DNA from: DTYU01 sp040756575
Lineage (GTDB): Bacteria > Bacillota > Desulfotomaculia > Desulfotomaculales > Ammonificaceae
Assembly: GCA_040756575.1 (NCBI GenBank)
Contig: JBFLYP010000014.1
Span: 8,081-72,080 of the forward strand
Length of the DNA stretch: 64,000 bases
Reading direction: 5' to 3'
Within the stretch, counting starts at the first letter, position 1. Every line of letters starts with the position of its first letter. This document shows positions 43,942 through 51,855 of this stretch, in pieces. A program made the position numbers and the translations under genes. The notes under the pieces were generated by a model. The model was given only the letters and a program-made list of their open reading frames with translations, did not search any database and was not told the origin of the DNA.

Positions 43942-45414
43942 TTAACGAACCTGAACCGTTTCGGCCGCTCCCTGCAAGGTAGTCAGCAGCGCCTGTGCCT
44001 TGTTGATGGTCTCAACGTATTCCCGTTCCGGGTCGGAATCCGCCACTATCCCGGCTCCGGCCTGCACATACGCGCTGCCGTTGGTCACCACGATTGTACG
44101 GATGGTAATGCAGGTGTCCAGGTTCCCGGTGAAGCTGTAGTACCCCACCGCCCCCGCGTAAATCCCGCGCCGCGTCGGCTCAAGCTCCTCGATTATCTCC
44201 ATCGCCCGCACCTTAGGGGCACCGGAAACCGTCCCCGCCGGAAACGAAGCCTCCAAAGCGCCGAGAGCGGAGTACCCCGGAGACAGCAGCCCCTGCACCT
44301 CCGAAACGATGTGAATCACGTGGGAGTACTTTTCAACAGCCATGAACTCGGAAACCCGAACGGTACCGGGGACGGAGACACGCCCCAAATCGTTGCGCCC
44401 GAGGTCCACCAGCATTATGTGCTCCGCCCGTTCCTTGGGGTCGTTAAGCAGCTCCAACGCCAGGGCTTCGTCCTCCGCAGCGTCCCTGCCCCTCGGGCGG
44501 GTTCCCGCTATCGGCCGGGTGCGGATCAACCCGTCCTCCACCCGGATAAGCATTTCCGGCGAAGAGCCGATTACCACCGGATCACCGAAATCCAAATAGA
44601 AAAGATACGGCGAGGGGTTTATGACCCGCAGGCGCCGGTACACCTCGAACGGCTCGCCGTCAAACGGCCGGGAGAACCGCTGCGAAAGCACCACCTGCAG
44701 AATATCGCCCGCCCGGATGTACTCCTTTGCCCGGCGCACGGCGCTCAGGAAATCCTCCTTCTGCATATTCGCGGTCAGTGCAGGATCTGAACCGGAAAGC
44801 GGTATATCCCAGTCAAGCACCGCCGGTTTTTTCAGGATCGCCAGCACACTCTTGATGCGTTCGACCGCCTCGCAGTATGCCGATCGGGGGTCATTCGCCG
44901 GACGTGTATTCACAACGACTGTAAGCCGCCGTCGGACGTGGTCGAAAATCAGGACGACCCTGGTGAAAATTAGGTGGCAGTCGTAAGCCCCGATGTCGTC
45001 GATGGTATTCAGGGGAAGCCGCTCCAGGTTCCGGACAAAGTCGTACCCGAAATACCCCACCCCGCCGCCGTAAAACCGGGGCAGTCCTTCGAGGCGGGGA
45101 CCGCGCAGGTCGGCAAAGATCCCTTCGAGGTACTTCAAAGGTGAACCGATAAAAGACCGTGCTCCCTCTTCACCGCTTAACGAGACAGAATTCCCCTTAG
45201 CGCAGAAGATCAGGAACGGGTCGAAACCAATGAAGCTGTACCTGCCGAGGAATTCCCCTCCGGCTACGGATTCGAGCAGGTAAACCGGAAACGATCCGAT
45301 TTTTTTAAAGGCTGCGATCGGGGTCTCAAGATCCGCAATCACCTCCTGGTAAACGGGAACCACACCATACTCACCGCTTAACCTGAGATACTCGTCCAGG
45401 GTTGGTTGAATCAC
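43942..45414 (-). CDS. trpE: Anthranilate synthase component I
   Basis: Converts chorismate to anthranilate with TrpG, the committed step to tryptophan; 490 residues. Seen: the feedback-inhibition LLESV element near residue 45, GSSPEMLIRVEDGLI, RTRPIAGTRPRG, HIMLVDLGRNDLGRV, and SGAPKVRAMEIIEELEP. The GTG at 45414 (MIQPTLDEYLRLS) is chosen because GGGGAG lies about 8 bases upstream. The frame extends further back to 45510, but that part is the attenuator leader and not protein. First gene of the trp-hisC-aro block; see the leader entries. Confidence 0.95.
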   Translation of the reverse strand: MIQPTLDEYLRLSGEYGVVPVYQEVIADLETPIAAFKKIGSFPVYLLESVAGGEFLGRYSFIGFDPFLIFCAKGNSVSLSGEEGARSFIGSPLKYLEGIFADLRGPRLEGLPRFYGGGVGYFGYDFVRNLERLPLNTIDDIGAYDCHLIFTRVVLIFDHVRRRLTVVVNTRPANDPRSAYCEAVERIKSVLAILKKPAVLDWDIPLSGSDPALTANMQKEDFLSAVRRAKEYIRAGDILQVVLSQRFSRPFDGEPFEVYRRLRVINPSPYLFYLDFGDPVVIGSSPEMLIRVEDGLIRTRPIAGTRPRGRDAAEDEALALELLNDPKERAEHIMLVDLGRNDLGRVSVPGTVRVSEFMAVEKYSHVIHIVSEVQGLLSPGYSALGALEASFPAGTVSGAPKVRAMEIIEELEPTRRGIYAGAVGYYSFTGNLDTCITIRTIVVTNGSAYVQAGAGIVADSDPEREYVETINKAQALLTTLQGAAETVQVR

Positions 45415-45433
45415 TCCGCCCGCTCCCCTCAAC

Positions 45434-45470
45434 AAAAAATTAAGCCAGCACCCAAATGAAGCACTGGCTT
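45434..45470 (-). terminator. Attenuator terminator in the trpE leader
   Basis: On the minus strand, AAGCCAGTGC (45470-45461), a 10-base loop TTCATTTGGG and TGCTGGCTT (45450-45442) form a stem followed by AATTTTTTG, a standard intrinsic terminator placed 20 bases before the trpE start. The upstream segment ACTGGT (45490-45485) can pair instead with GCCAGT of the 5' arm (45468-45463), giving an antiterminator. Confidence 0.85.
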
Positions 45471-45481
45471 TGGATCGCTTA

Positions 45482-45530
45482 CTCACCAGTCTCATCTGCG
45501 CTCTTCTCAAACTCTTCTCAAACTCTTCTC
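45482..45530 (-). promoter_or_regulatory. TRAP (MtrB)-type RNA-binding site in the trp leader
   Basis: Read on the minus strand the leader has nine triplets: six GAG separated alternately by 2 and 3 bases, then CG, CAG, AT, GAG, six bases and a final GAG. Positions of the GAG triplets are 45530, 45525, 45519, 45514, 45508, 45503, 45493 and 45484 (first base), with CAG at 45498. TRAP binds up to 11 G/UAG triplets spaced by 2-3 bases. The last spacer contains the antiterminator half ACTGGT, so a bound TRAP ring would favour the terminator. mtrB itself is not in the window. Confidence 0.82.
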
Positions 45531-45556
45531 GGTCGCGACAATATTCAGTTAAAAAA

Positions 45557-45586
45557 AGTCTACACCGTTTTCCATCCCCCTGTCAA
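45557..45586 (-). promoter_or_regulatory. Sigma-A-type promoter for trpE
   Basis: On the minus strand, TTGACA (45586-45581), an 18-base spacer and TAGACT (45562-45557). The predicted start is about 20 bases before the first GAG triplet, giving a leader of about 135 bases. Confidence 0.75.
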
Positions 45587-45675
45587 CTGTTTACTTTAAA
45601 TTTATGCGCGCGCCCTGTGGTATACCGGACCCCCAAATTACCCGGCGTTGCGATCCAGTCACTCGCTGGATCTCA

Positions 45676-45748
45676 TTTTTAAAAGAACAGGCTGCTTTTT
45701 GAAGAAGCTTAGAGTCCGGGGGTTGAAAGTTTTTCTTCACAAGCAGCC
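45676..45748 (-). terminator. Terminator-like hairpin downstream of sspA
   Basis: On the minus strand GGCTGCTTGTGAAGAA (45748-45733) pairs with TTCTTCAAAAAGCAGCC (45706-45690) around a 26-base loop and runs into TGTTCTTTTAAAAA. The stem is long with one small bulge. Confidence 0.5.
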
Positions 45749-45831
45749 CGTATACCCTGGAACCGGCTGTTTTTCCGCCGATAAAAATCTACCTGTCCCT
45801 ATCTTAAAAAGAGCAGCCCGTTCCCTTTTGT

Positions 45832-46059
45832 CTAAAGGCGTTCGCCACGGCGCAGTGCCTCTTCAGCGTGCCGGATCATCACCCGTACCATGCTGCCGCC
45901 GATCTTTCCCCCTACCCTGCCGCAGTCCTGAGCAGGAACCTCTCCCCAGTAGCCGTCCGCGATTTGGGAGGAAAGACCGAGTTCAGCCGCAACCTCATAT
46001 TTAAAACGGTCTAAAACCGAATCAGGCAGGAGTTTGTCATATGGGAAGAATTGCGCCAT
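45832..46059 (-). CDS. Small acid-soluble spore protein, alpha/beta type
   Basis: A 75-residue DNA-coating spore protein. The family core is plain: LDRFKYEVAAELGL, then GYWGEVPAQDCGRVGGKIGGSMVRVMI. The Glu-Ile-type GPR protease cleavage site of Bacillus SASPs is not obvious; KYEVA is the nearest match. The start is an ATG with AAAGGGGTGG upstream. Monocistronic, as usual for ssp genes. A homologue lies at 50363. Confidence 0.9.
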   Translation of the reverse strand: MAQFFPYDKLLPDSVLDRFKYEVAAELGLSSQIADGYWGEVPAQDCGRVGGKIGGSMVRVMIRHAEEALRRGERL

Positions 46060-46399
46060 TTTTTTTTACCACCCCTTTCGGTGTTCTGCGTTCTGCGTTC
46101 GGTGTTCGGCGTTCTGCTTAAACGGATTGACTTTGGGGTCAGTTCGAACTCCGGAGTCCAGAGTTCGAGGTTATCTCAATTGATGGACCGTCGTGGTCGG
46201 TTCAACGTTTAAAGTTAACCTCGAACTGCGTGAATTATACGCCAGCCGCCACCGCGTGAAGCGCAGGTACGAGGGTTCAACCTTTGAATTAACCTCAAAC
46301 GGCGTGAATTCGGGGTCCGTTCCACTTGCCAAATCGGCAGATGCAGGGTCTCTTGAACCCTGAACGTTAAGGTATTCTTAGTTTTATTGTCGCCGGTTT
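46060..46399. other. Repeat-filled gap between spoVB and sspA
   Basis: No gene in these 340 bases. There is a run of GTTCTGCGTTCTGCGTTCGG units (46080-46115) followed by family 1 copy C. Confidence 0.6.
46113..46360. repeat. Family 1 intergenic mosaic repeat, copy C (longest)
   Basis: Blocks: AAACGGATTGACTTTGGGGT, GTTCGAACTCCGGAGTCCAG, TTGATGGACCGTCGTGGTCG, GTTCAACGTTTAAAGTTAAC, then a 60-base insertion, a second GGTTCAACCTTTGAATTAAC, and GTGAATTCGGGGTCCGTTCC. Apart from the insertion it follows the order of copies A and B. Confidence 0.7.
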
Positions 46400-47971
46400 T
46401 TATCTTTTAATAGCCGCGAATATTTTACAAAAAATCAAAGATAACCGCTTACGCTCGCTGCTTGTAAGCGCCCCGGAAAGAACCGTGAAAACGGCATAGC
46501 TGAGCCCCGTAAGCGCGATAACCGCGATAAAACTCAAGGCCTGAGGCGCCGCACGTACGGCCATAAAATTATGGCAGTAATAGAGCACTGCGGCTGCCAC
46601 GGCTGTTGAAAACAGCGGCTTGACCAGGATATCTTTCACTTGGACGTTGCAGCCGGTTAACTGCCTCAGATCGAGCAGATTAAGTACACTCATAATCACA
46701 AATCCGCATACCAGAGCGGCGCCGGCCCCGCGGATGCCGTAGTCGGGCATCCCTGTCAGGAAGTAGATACCGGTAATTTTAAATACCGATGCGACCACCA
46801 GGTTACGGAAGGGAACAAGCGGCAGCCCAAGCCCCTGGAGAATCCCGGTGGTGGTCTGCTGCAGGTAAAGGAAGGGTGCGCCGAGCGCCAGCACTTTCAG
46901 GACGGCGCCGGCCTGTGGGTAGCCGAAAATGACCCGGCACAGCTCCTCCGGGATCATGAACAGCACCATCGCGCTGGGCAAACCGGTAAGCATCGTCAGG
47001 CGCAAGGCGTTGTTCACCCGCGAGTTTAACAGGCGGAAATCCCGCGCGGTAAGAGCTTCAGCGATAGCAGGCACCAGAGCTGTGGACAGAGCGACCGTGA
47101 TCAACCCCGGAGTGAAAAGTAGGGTCTCGGCAACCCCGGCAAACTGACCGTAAACATTAGTGGCCTCCCGGATAGAAAGGCCGGCGGCCACAAGCCTGTG
47201 CGGAATGATAACGGCGTCGAGAGAAAGGAAACCGGTGGATACAAGCCTCATTAGGGTGACCGGCAACGCCAGGCGAAAGATTTCCACCGTAAGGTTAGTG
47301 TCGCCTGCCCGCAACTTGCCGGCTGCAGGGAACTGGGAACGCCTCCGGAAAAAGTACCCGAGCATTAACAAGAAGCCTGCAAGCTCCCCGCAAACCACGC
47401 CTAATGATGCACCACAGGCCGCCGCAACTACACCCCGGTGAATGAGGAGCGAAGCGAAGGAAAGGCCGGCAGCAACCCGCACGAATTGTTCGACCGTCTG
47501 GGTGACAGCAGTCGGCGTCATATCCTGAAGTCCTTGGAAAAAACCCCTGAACACAGAGCAGGCCGACACGATCAAGACCGCGGGCACAAGACAGACGAAG
47601 GGGAGAAATGTCTCGGGGTTGGAAAGAATTTTTCCGGTAAGAAAACGCGCCGCCATCAGGACGGCAGAAGTTACGAATACACTGGAAAAGGCAGTGTATA
47701 AAAGGGAAAGACGCAAGAGACGATAGGCCCTGCCGAAGTCATTCCGGGTCACGGTATCGGATACCAATTTGGCAATGGCCACAGGGATGCCCAAAGAAGC
47801 GAGCACGAGGGCTAAGACGTATATCGGGAATACCATCGTGAACAGGCCTATTCCTTCTGCCTGAATAAGACGGATTAGAAATATCTGGTAGGCAAACCCC
47901 ACAACCCGGTTGAGCGTGCTGGCGGCAACGAGGATGAGGGTGCCCGTGAGCAACGACTGGCGGGAAATCAT
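46400..47971 (-). CDS. spoVB: SpoVB-like MOP-superfamily flippase
   Basis: A 523-residue polytopic membrane protein (about 14 segments) of the polysaccharide-export/MviN-like branch that includes stage V sporulation protein B, needed for spore cortex synthesis in Bacillus. It opens with LVAASTLNRVVGFAYQIFLIRLIQAEGIGLF, typical of SpoVB, and has DMTPTAVTQTVEQFVRVAAG in the middle. The ATG follows GGAGG. Lipid II or another lipid-linked sugar is the likely cargo; whether it is SpoVB proper or a paralogue cannot be settled here. Neighbouring ssp genes fit sporulation. Confidence 0.85.
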   Translation of the reverse strand: MISRQSLLTGTLILVAASTLNRVVGFAYQIFLIRLIQAEGIGLFTMVFPIYVLALVLASLGIPVAIAKLVSDTVTRNDFGRAYRLLRLSLLYTAFSSVFVTSAVLMAARFLTGKILSNPETFLPFVCLVPAVLIVSACSVFRGFFQGLQDMTPTAVTQTVEQFVRVAAGLSFASLLIHRGVVAAACGASLGVVCGELAGFLLMLGYFFRRRSQFPAAGKLRAGDTNLTVEIFRLALPVTLMRLVSTGFLSLDAVIIPHRLVAAGLSIREATNVYGQFAGVAETLLFTPGLITVALSTALVPAIAEALTARDFRLLNSRVNNALRLTMLTGLPSAMVLFMIPEELCRVIFGYPQAGAVLKVLALGAPFLYLQQTTTGILQGLGLPLVPFRNLVVASVFKITGIYFLTGMPDYGIRGAGAALVCGFVIMSVLNLLDLRQLTGCNVQVKDILVKPLFSTAVAAAVLYYCHNFMAVRAAPQALSFIAVIALTGLSYAVFTVLSGALTSSERKRLSLIFCKIFAAIKR

Positions 47972-48250
47972 CTCGGCCTCCGTTCAAACGAGGTTGACAA
48001 GCCCGACCCGGTAACTATATCTATGCTCGTCCTCCCAAAAATGACCGGGCGGGAGGGCTAAAGTCCCGGCGAAAGATGTTTATAACCAAAGGGGTTTCCA
48101 TGAAGATGTTTAAGAAAAACTGACAGGCAGACAGGATTTCTAAAACTCCTGTAGAAGTAACTGAAGTTAACTCGAAACCGCAACAAATCAGGCAAAATTT
48201 TCATAGAAAAAACGTTAGTGGAAAGAATACCATCAGGAGGGGAAAACAGG

Positions 48251-50263
48251 TTGAAGAACTATGCGGCAAAAGATTTGAGAAACGTAGCCGTGGTCGGTCA
48301 TGGGGGAACAGGGAAGACCTCGCTTGTCGAGGCACTGCTCTTTAACACCGGCGCGATTTCCCGCCTCGGCCGCGTTGAAGACGGGACGACCACCGCCGAT
48401 TACCACCCGGAGGAGGTCAAACGGGGTATTACCGTTCACTCAAGCATCGTGCCCTGCGAGTCCGAGGGAATCAAGATCAATCTCTTAGACACGCCGGGAT
48501 ACTCCGACTTTATCGGGGAAGTCAAGGGCGCATTGCGGGTGGCCGAAGGAGCACTCTTTACAGTTTGCGGTGTGGGCGGCGTCGAGGTTCAAACCGAAGT
48601 GATCTGGGATCATGCAGGAGAAATGCCGCGGGTGGTCTTCATCAATAAGCTCGACCGGGAAAACGCCAACTTCGACCGCGTTTTGGACGACCTGCGCTCT
48701 AAGTTCGGTGCAAACTTTGTACCGTTTACGGTTCCTGTCGGCGTTGCGGAGAGTTTCCGCGGCGTGGTGGATGTGCTTGGTGAAAAGGCGTATCTTGACG
48801 ATGACAAGGGCGAAAAAGAATCCCCCGTTCCCGAGGACCTAATGGCACAGGTTCAGGAGTACAGGGAAAAAATGATCGAAGCGGCGGCTGAAGCCGACGA
48901 CGAGTACCTGATGAAGTACCTGGAAGGCATGGAACTGACCCTTGATGAAGTCCGGGCGGGGTTGGTAAAAGGGCTGCAGGAGGCCAAGTTTGTCCCGGTT
49001 TTATGCGGCTCGGCCACCAAAAACTGCGGGGTCAAGGCGCTGTTGGAGTTTTTTACCCGCTATTTCCCCGCGCCGCAAGTTAAGGATGGACCGCTGGCAG
49101 CCCTCGTTTTTAAGACTATCGCCGACCCGTATGTGGGACGTATGAACTACATCCGGGTTTTCAGCGGCGTGTTGACAGGTGAAACCAACCTTTATAACAG
49201 CACAAAAGAAAAACCTGAAAAAATCAGCCAGATTTTTTTCCTCCGGGGAAAGAACCAGTTGCAGACCGATAGCATTCCCGCAGGCGACATCGGCGCGCTT
49301 GTAAAACTGACCGAGACAACGACCGGTGACACCCTTTGCGAGAAGGAAAAACCGGTCACCCTGGAAGGGATTGATTTTCCCGAACCCACCCTCAGCATCG
49401 CGGTTGAGCCGAAGACCCAGGGGGATGAGGACAAACTCGCCACCGCTCTCGCCCGGCTGGTGGAAGAAGAACCCACTGTTCGGGTAGAAAAAAACGTTGA
49501 AACGAAACAAACCGTAATTACCGGTATTGGCGAAACCCAATTGGATATGATTATCGAGCGCTTCAAACGGAAGTTCGGCGTAGAAGTCAACCAGAAACCG
49601 CTCAAGATTCCGTATCGCGAGACTATACGGGCGGAGGCAAAGGTCGAGGGCAAATACAAGAAGCAGACCGGCGGCCGCGGGCAGTACGGCCATGTGTGGC
49701 TTAAGATTGAGCCGCTGCCGGATGAAGAGTTTAAGTTTGCGGAAGACATCTTCGGCGGCGCCGTCCCGAGCCAGTACTTCCCCGCCGTTGAAAAGGGCGT
49801 AAAGGAAGCTATGAACGAAGGCGTCCTGGCGGGCTATCCCGTAACGAATGTTGCAGTCACGCTGTACGACGGTTCTTACCACCCTGTAGACTCGTCGGAA
49901 TTGGCGTTCAAGATCGCCGCATCAATGGCCTTTAAAAAAGGAATGCAACAGGCTAAACCGGTGCTCCTCGAACCCGTGATGGAGGTTGAGGTCCGGGTGC
50001 CGGACGTCTTTGTGGGTGACGTGATAAGCGACCTGAATACAAAACGCGGGCGGATTCTTGGCATGGAACCTACCGGTAAAGTCACGCAGATCCGTGCCCT
50101 CGCACCGCTGGCCGAAATGGCCCGTTATGCGATCGATCTTAAATCAATGACTCAGGGACGGGGCTCCTTCGGGATGAAGTTCAGTTCTTACGAAGAGGTT
50201 CCCGGACAGATTGCCGAAAAAATAATTAAAAAGGCGCAAGAAGAAAAGGAGAACGAAAAATAA
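48251..50263 (+). CDS. EF-G-like translation GTPase (second, divergent type)
   Basis: A 670-residue paralogue of elongation factor G with all five domains: G domain (1-275), domain II, III, IV (RGQYGHVWLKIEPLP) and V (ILGMEPTGKVTQIRALAPLAEM). Its G motifs differ from housekeeping EF-G: GHGGTGKTSL instead of GHIDAGKTT, DTPGYSDF instead of DTPGHVDF, and NKLDREN. The His of the DTPGH motif, important for GTP hydrolysis, is thus Tyr. The TTG at 48251 is chosen because AGGAGGGG lies 8 bases before it. It stands alone, not in the str operon. Such proteins are commonly annotated fusA; their exact role is unclear. Confidence 0.9.
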   Translation: MKNYAAKDLRNVAVVGHGGTGKTSLVEALLFNTGAISRLGRVEDGTTTADYHPEEVKRGITVHSSIVPCESEGIKINLLDTPGYSDFIGEVKGALRVAEGALFTVCGVGGVEVQTEVIWDHAGEMPRVVFINKLDRENANFDRVLDDLRSKFGANFVPFTVPVGVAESFRGVVDVLGEKAYLDDDKGEKESPVPEDLMAQVQEYREKMIEAAAEADDEYLMKYLEGMELTLDEVRAGLVKGLQEAKFVPVLCGSATKNCGVKALLEFFTRYFPAPQVKDGPLAALVFKTIADPYVGRMNYIRVFSGVLTGETNLYNSTKEKPEKISQIFFLRGKNQLQTDSIPAGDIGALVKLTETTTGDTLCEKEKPVTLEGIDFPEPTLSIAVEPKTQGDEDKLATALARLVEEEPTVRVEKNVETKQTVITGIGETQLDMIIERFKRKFGVEVNQKPLKIPYRETIRAEAKVEGKYKKQTGGRGQYGHVWLKIEPLPDEEFKFAEDIFGGAVPSQYFPAVEKGVKEAMNEGVLAGYPVTNVAVTLYDGSYHPVDSSELAFKIAASMAFKKGMQQAKPVLLEPVMEVEVRVPDVFVGDVISDLNTKRGRILGMEPTGKVTQIRALAPLAEMARYAIDLKSMTQGRGSFGMKFSSYEEVPGQIAEKIIKKAQEEKENEK

Positions 50264-50319
50264 CCTAAAGGATTCTTTATGAATAAATAGGGGAGCTCAA
50301 GGGCTGCAAGCTACCATGT

Positions 50320-50354
50320 AAAAAAAAGGGGCTGCCACTTTTGGGGCAGCCCTT
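50320..50354 (-). terminator. Terminator between convergent EF-G paralogue and SASP gene
   Basis: Stem GGGGCTGCC/GGCAGCCCT (50328-50336 with 50345-50353). On the minus strand it is followed by eight T, ideal for the SASP gene; on the plus strand the tail is only TTATT. Confidence 0.85.
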
Positions 50355-50362
50355 ATTCAACC

Positions 50363-50581
50363 TTACCGGTTCTCTTCCCTGGGCATTTGCTGCTCGGCGT
50401 AGCGGATCATCCGCCGAACCATGTTGCCGCCGACGAGGCCGCATTCCCGGCTGGTCATATCACCCCAGCCAACGCGGTTGAGCTTATCAGCAAGCCCAAG
50501 GTCTTCCGCCACCTCGTACTTAAACCTATCGAGAGCAGGTTCTGCTTCCGGAACCAGGGTATTCCGTCTCCGGCGCGGCAT
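50363..50581 (-). CDS. Small acid-soluble spore protein, alpha/beta type
   Basis: A 72-residue spore DNA-binding protein sharing LDRFKYEVAEDLGL and GLVGGNMVRRMIRYAEQ with the one at 45832. It has a basic N-terminus (MPRRRRNTLVPEAEP). The ATG at 50581 follows GGGAGGG; a longer upstream frame has no start signals. It has its own terminator. Confidence 0.9.
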   Translation of the reverse strand: MPRRRRNTLVPEAEPALDRFKYEVAEDLGLADKLNRVGWGDMTSRECGLVGGNMVRRMIRYAEQQMPREENR

Positions 50582-50919
50582 TAAATCCCTCCCGTAAAGT
50601 TCTAAGACAAGAGATGGCCTGTTATTATTTTGCCCGGAGATCGTTTTTTTATACATTTTTTTATTAAAAATTGCCGGTCTCTTCCCCTCAAACGGCAGCG
50701 TTTCATTCTTCCTTGCGGCCGTGTCTCAGAACCTGTACCCCCCACACCGCAAGCCCGTTCGGAGGCACCGCCCCCTTCCCGGGATAAAGACCCTCGCAAA
50801 GTCCCGCCTCCTTACGTATTCCCTCACAAAGGAGAGCCGGGGGGTGAAAACACAGAAGCAGGCGGCTGCGGTGAAATGCTGTCAATAAAGTTAAATCTTC
50901 ATGGCAGGTGGTACAAAAG
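50582..50919. other. Divergent control region between SASP gene and secreted protein gene
   Basis: These 338 bases hold the A/T-rich upstream region of the SASP gene (50600-50670), where a forespore-type promoter is expected but I could not place one confidently. A G/C-rich part with a CTCCTT/AAGGAG hairpin (about 50807-50833) lies ahead of the secreted protein gene. No known riboswitch is recognised. Confidence 0.35.
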
Positions 50920-51855
50920 ATGCGTTTGAAGTCTTTGACTCCTTTTATCACCATGGTCTTGGTATTGTGCATGCTTGTAGCCTCACTACCCGCCTTAGCA
51001 GAACAAGCCGTGGTAGTGGAAATCTATAAGGGAACCTTACCCTTTACAGGGAGCATCCAGGGTCAGGTAACGGGGGAAACAACCAGCGGTTCCGCCTATC
51101 CGGTCGCGGGAACTTTAGTCACAGCCTGGCGGGTGGAAAAACCGGGCGTGCCGCCGGCCTGGGGCGTGTGGGGGAAAGAAGACCTGCCTCCCGGTATCGC
51201 CAAGCGTATCGTAACAGGAAATCCCTTCGCCTGGACGACCGCCGACGACAAAAGTGGGAACTACCGGTTCGCTGACCTGCCCGGCGGCACCTACGTCCTA
51301 ATCGTCCGCGCCCCCTGGTATCTCCCTGCAAAAGCGGTTGTTCAGGTTGTACCCGGGAGCACCGTAACGCAAAACGTTTACCTGCGCGGGGTGTACGGCG
51401 CGGTGGGCGGCGTGGTTTACGACGTTTACAACAACGCGCCGCTGGAAAGGGCCACGGTAGTCCTGTTCGCCAGCTCCGACCTTAAACCTGAGCTTAAAGG
51501 GAAACATCTGAAGTGGAAAGGTTTTACCCTCGACCTCACCAAAGACCTGGAGGCAGAAGACCTGGATGCCCGCCTGCAGCCGTGCGGGGCTAAAATCGCC
51601 CGCACCGACGAAACCGGGTGCTACTGCCTCAACGCCCCGCCGGGGACCTACCGGTTGCTAACAATCCGCCCCGGGTATGAACCGGCAATGCAAACTGTGA
51701 ACGTTACCGCCCAGAAGCTCACCCGTTACGACGTGGGACTGAAGAAGGCCGCTCCGCCGCCGGTCCCCGTAACCAAGATGAAGGCCCAAAACAACTGGAA
51801 GTTCAATCAGAAATATATACACAAGCATAAGCATCAGCACCGGCATCCCCGGTGA
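50920..51855 (+). CDS. Secreted protein with two carboxypeptidase-regulatory-like domains and His/Lys-rich tail
   Basis: A 311-residue exported protein. The signal peptide MRLKSLTPFITMVLVLCMLV ends near ASLPALA. Two beta-sandwich CarboxypepD_reg-like domains follow (about 40-145 and 148-280), each with a SGNYRFADLPGGTYVLIV-type or GCYCLNAPPGTYRLLTI block. The tail is Pro-rich, then strongly basic and His-rich (KYIHKHKHQHRHPR). The ATG at 50920 is preferred, with GCAGGTGG upstream. Likely a surface or matrix protein; the tail could bind metal or the anionic wall. No enzyme domain is seen. The function is unknown. Confidence 0.8.
   Translation: MRLKSLTPFITMVLVLCMLVASLPALAEQAVVVEIYKGTLPFTGSIQGQVTGETTSGSAYPVAGTLVTAWRVEKPGVPPAWGVWGKEDLPPGIAKRIVTGNPFAWTTADDKSGNYRFADLPGGTYVLIVRAPWYLPAKAVVQVVPGSTVTQNVYLRGVYGAVGGVVYDVYNNAPLERATVVLFASSDLKPELKGKHLKWKGFTLDLTKDLEAEDLDARLQPCGAKIARTDETGCYCLNAPPGTYRLLTIRPGYEPAMQTVNVTAQKLTRYDVGLKKAAPPPVPVTKMKAQNNWKFNQKYIHKHKHQHRHPR

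Larger units (their letters stand above)
45415..45831. other. trp operon control region and sspA 3' region
   Basis: This 417-base gap holds, on the minus strand, the trp promoter, a TRAP-like triplet array and an attenuator hairpin (45434-45586). Further right is a 7-bp hairpin GATCCAG/CTGGATC at 45652-45672 and the terminator-like stem for the SASP gene (45690-45748). Confidence 0.7.

Noticed and set aside
43705..44790. 361-codon plus-strand frame opposite trpG/trpE
   Set aside because: Antisense shadow of conserved coding sequence in a GC-rich genome, with no recognisable domain or start signal.
45415..45510. N-terminal extension of trpE or a leader peptide starting at the ATG near 45495
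   Set aside because: The frame has one Trp codon, no ribosome-binding site, and lies over the TRAP-like array and terminator; trpE has its own GTG with GGGGAG at 45414.
1855..46360. CRISPR array
   Set aside because: Repeated units exist but with irregular spacing and degenerate copies, no constant repeat-spacer pattern, and no cas genes in the window.
50700..50919. Cyclic di-GMP or other riboswitch ahead of the secreted protein gene
   Set aside because: Some short motifs are reminiscent, but the conserved core and pairing of known classes could not be found.
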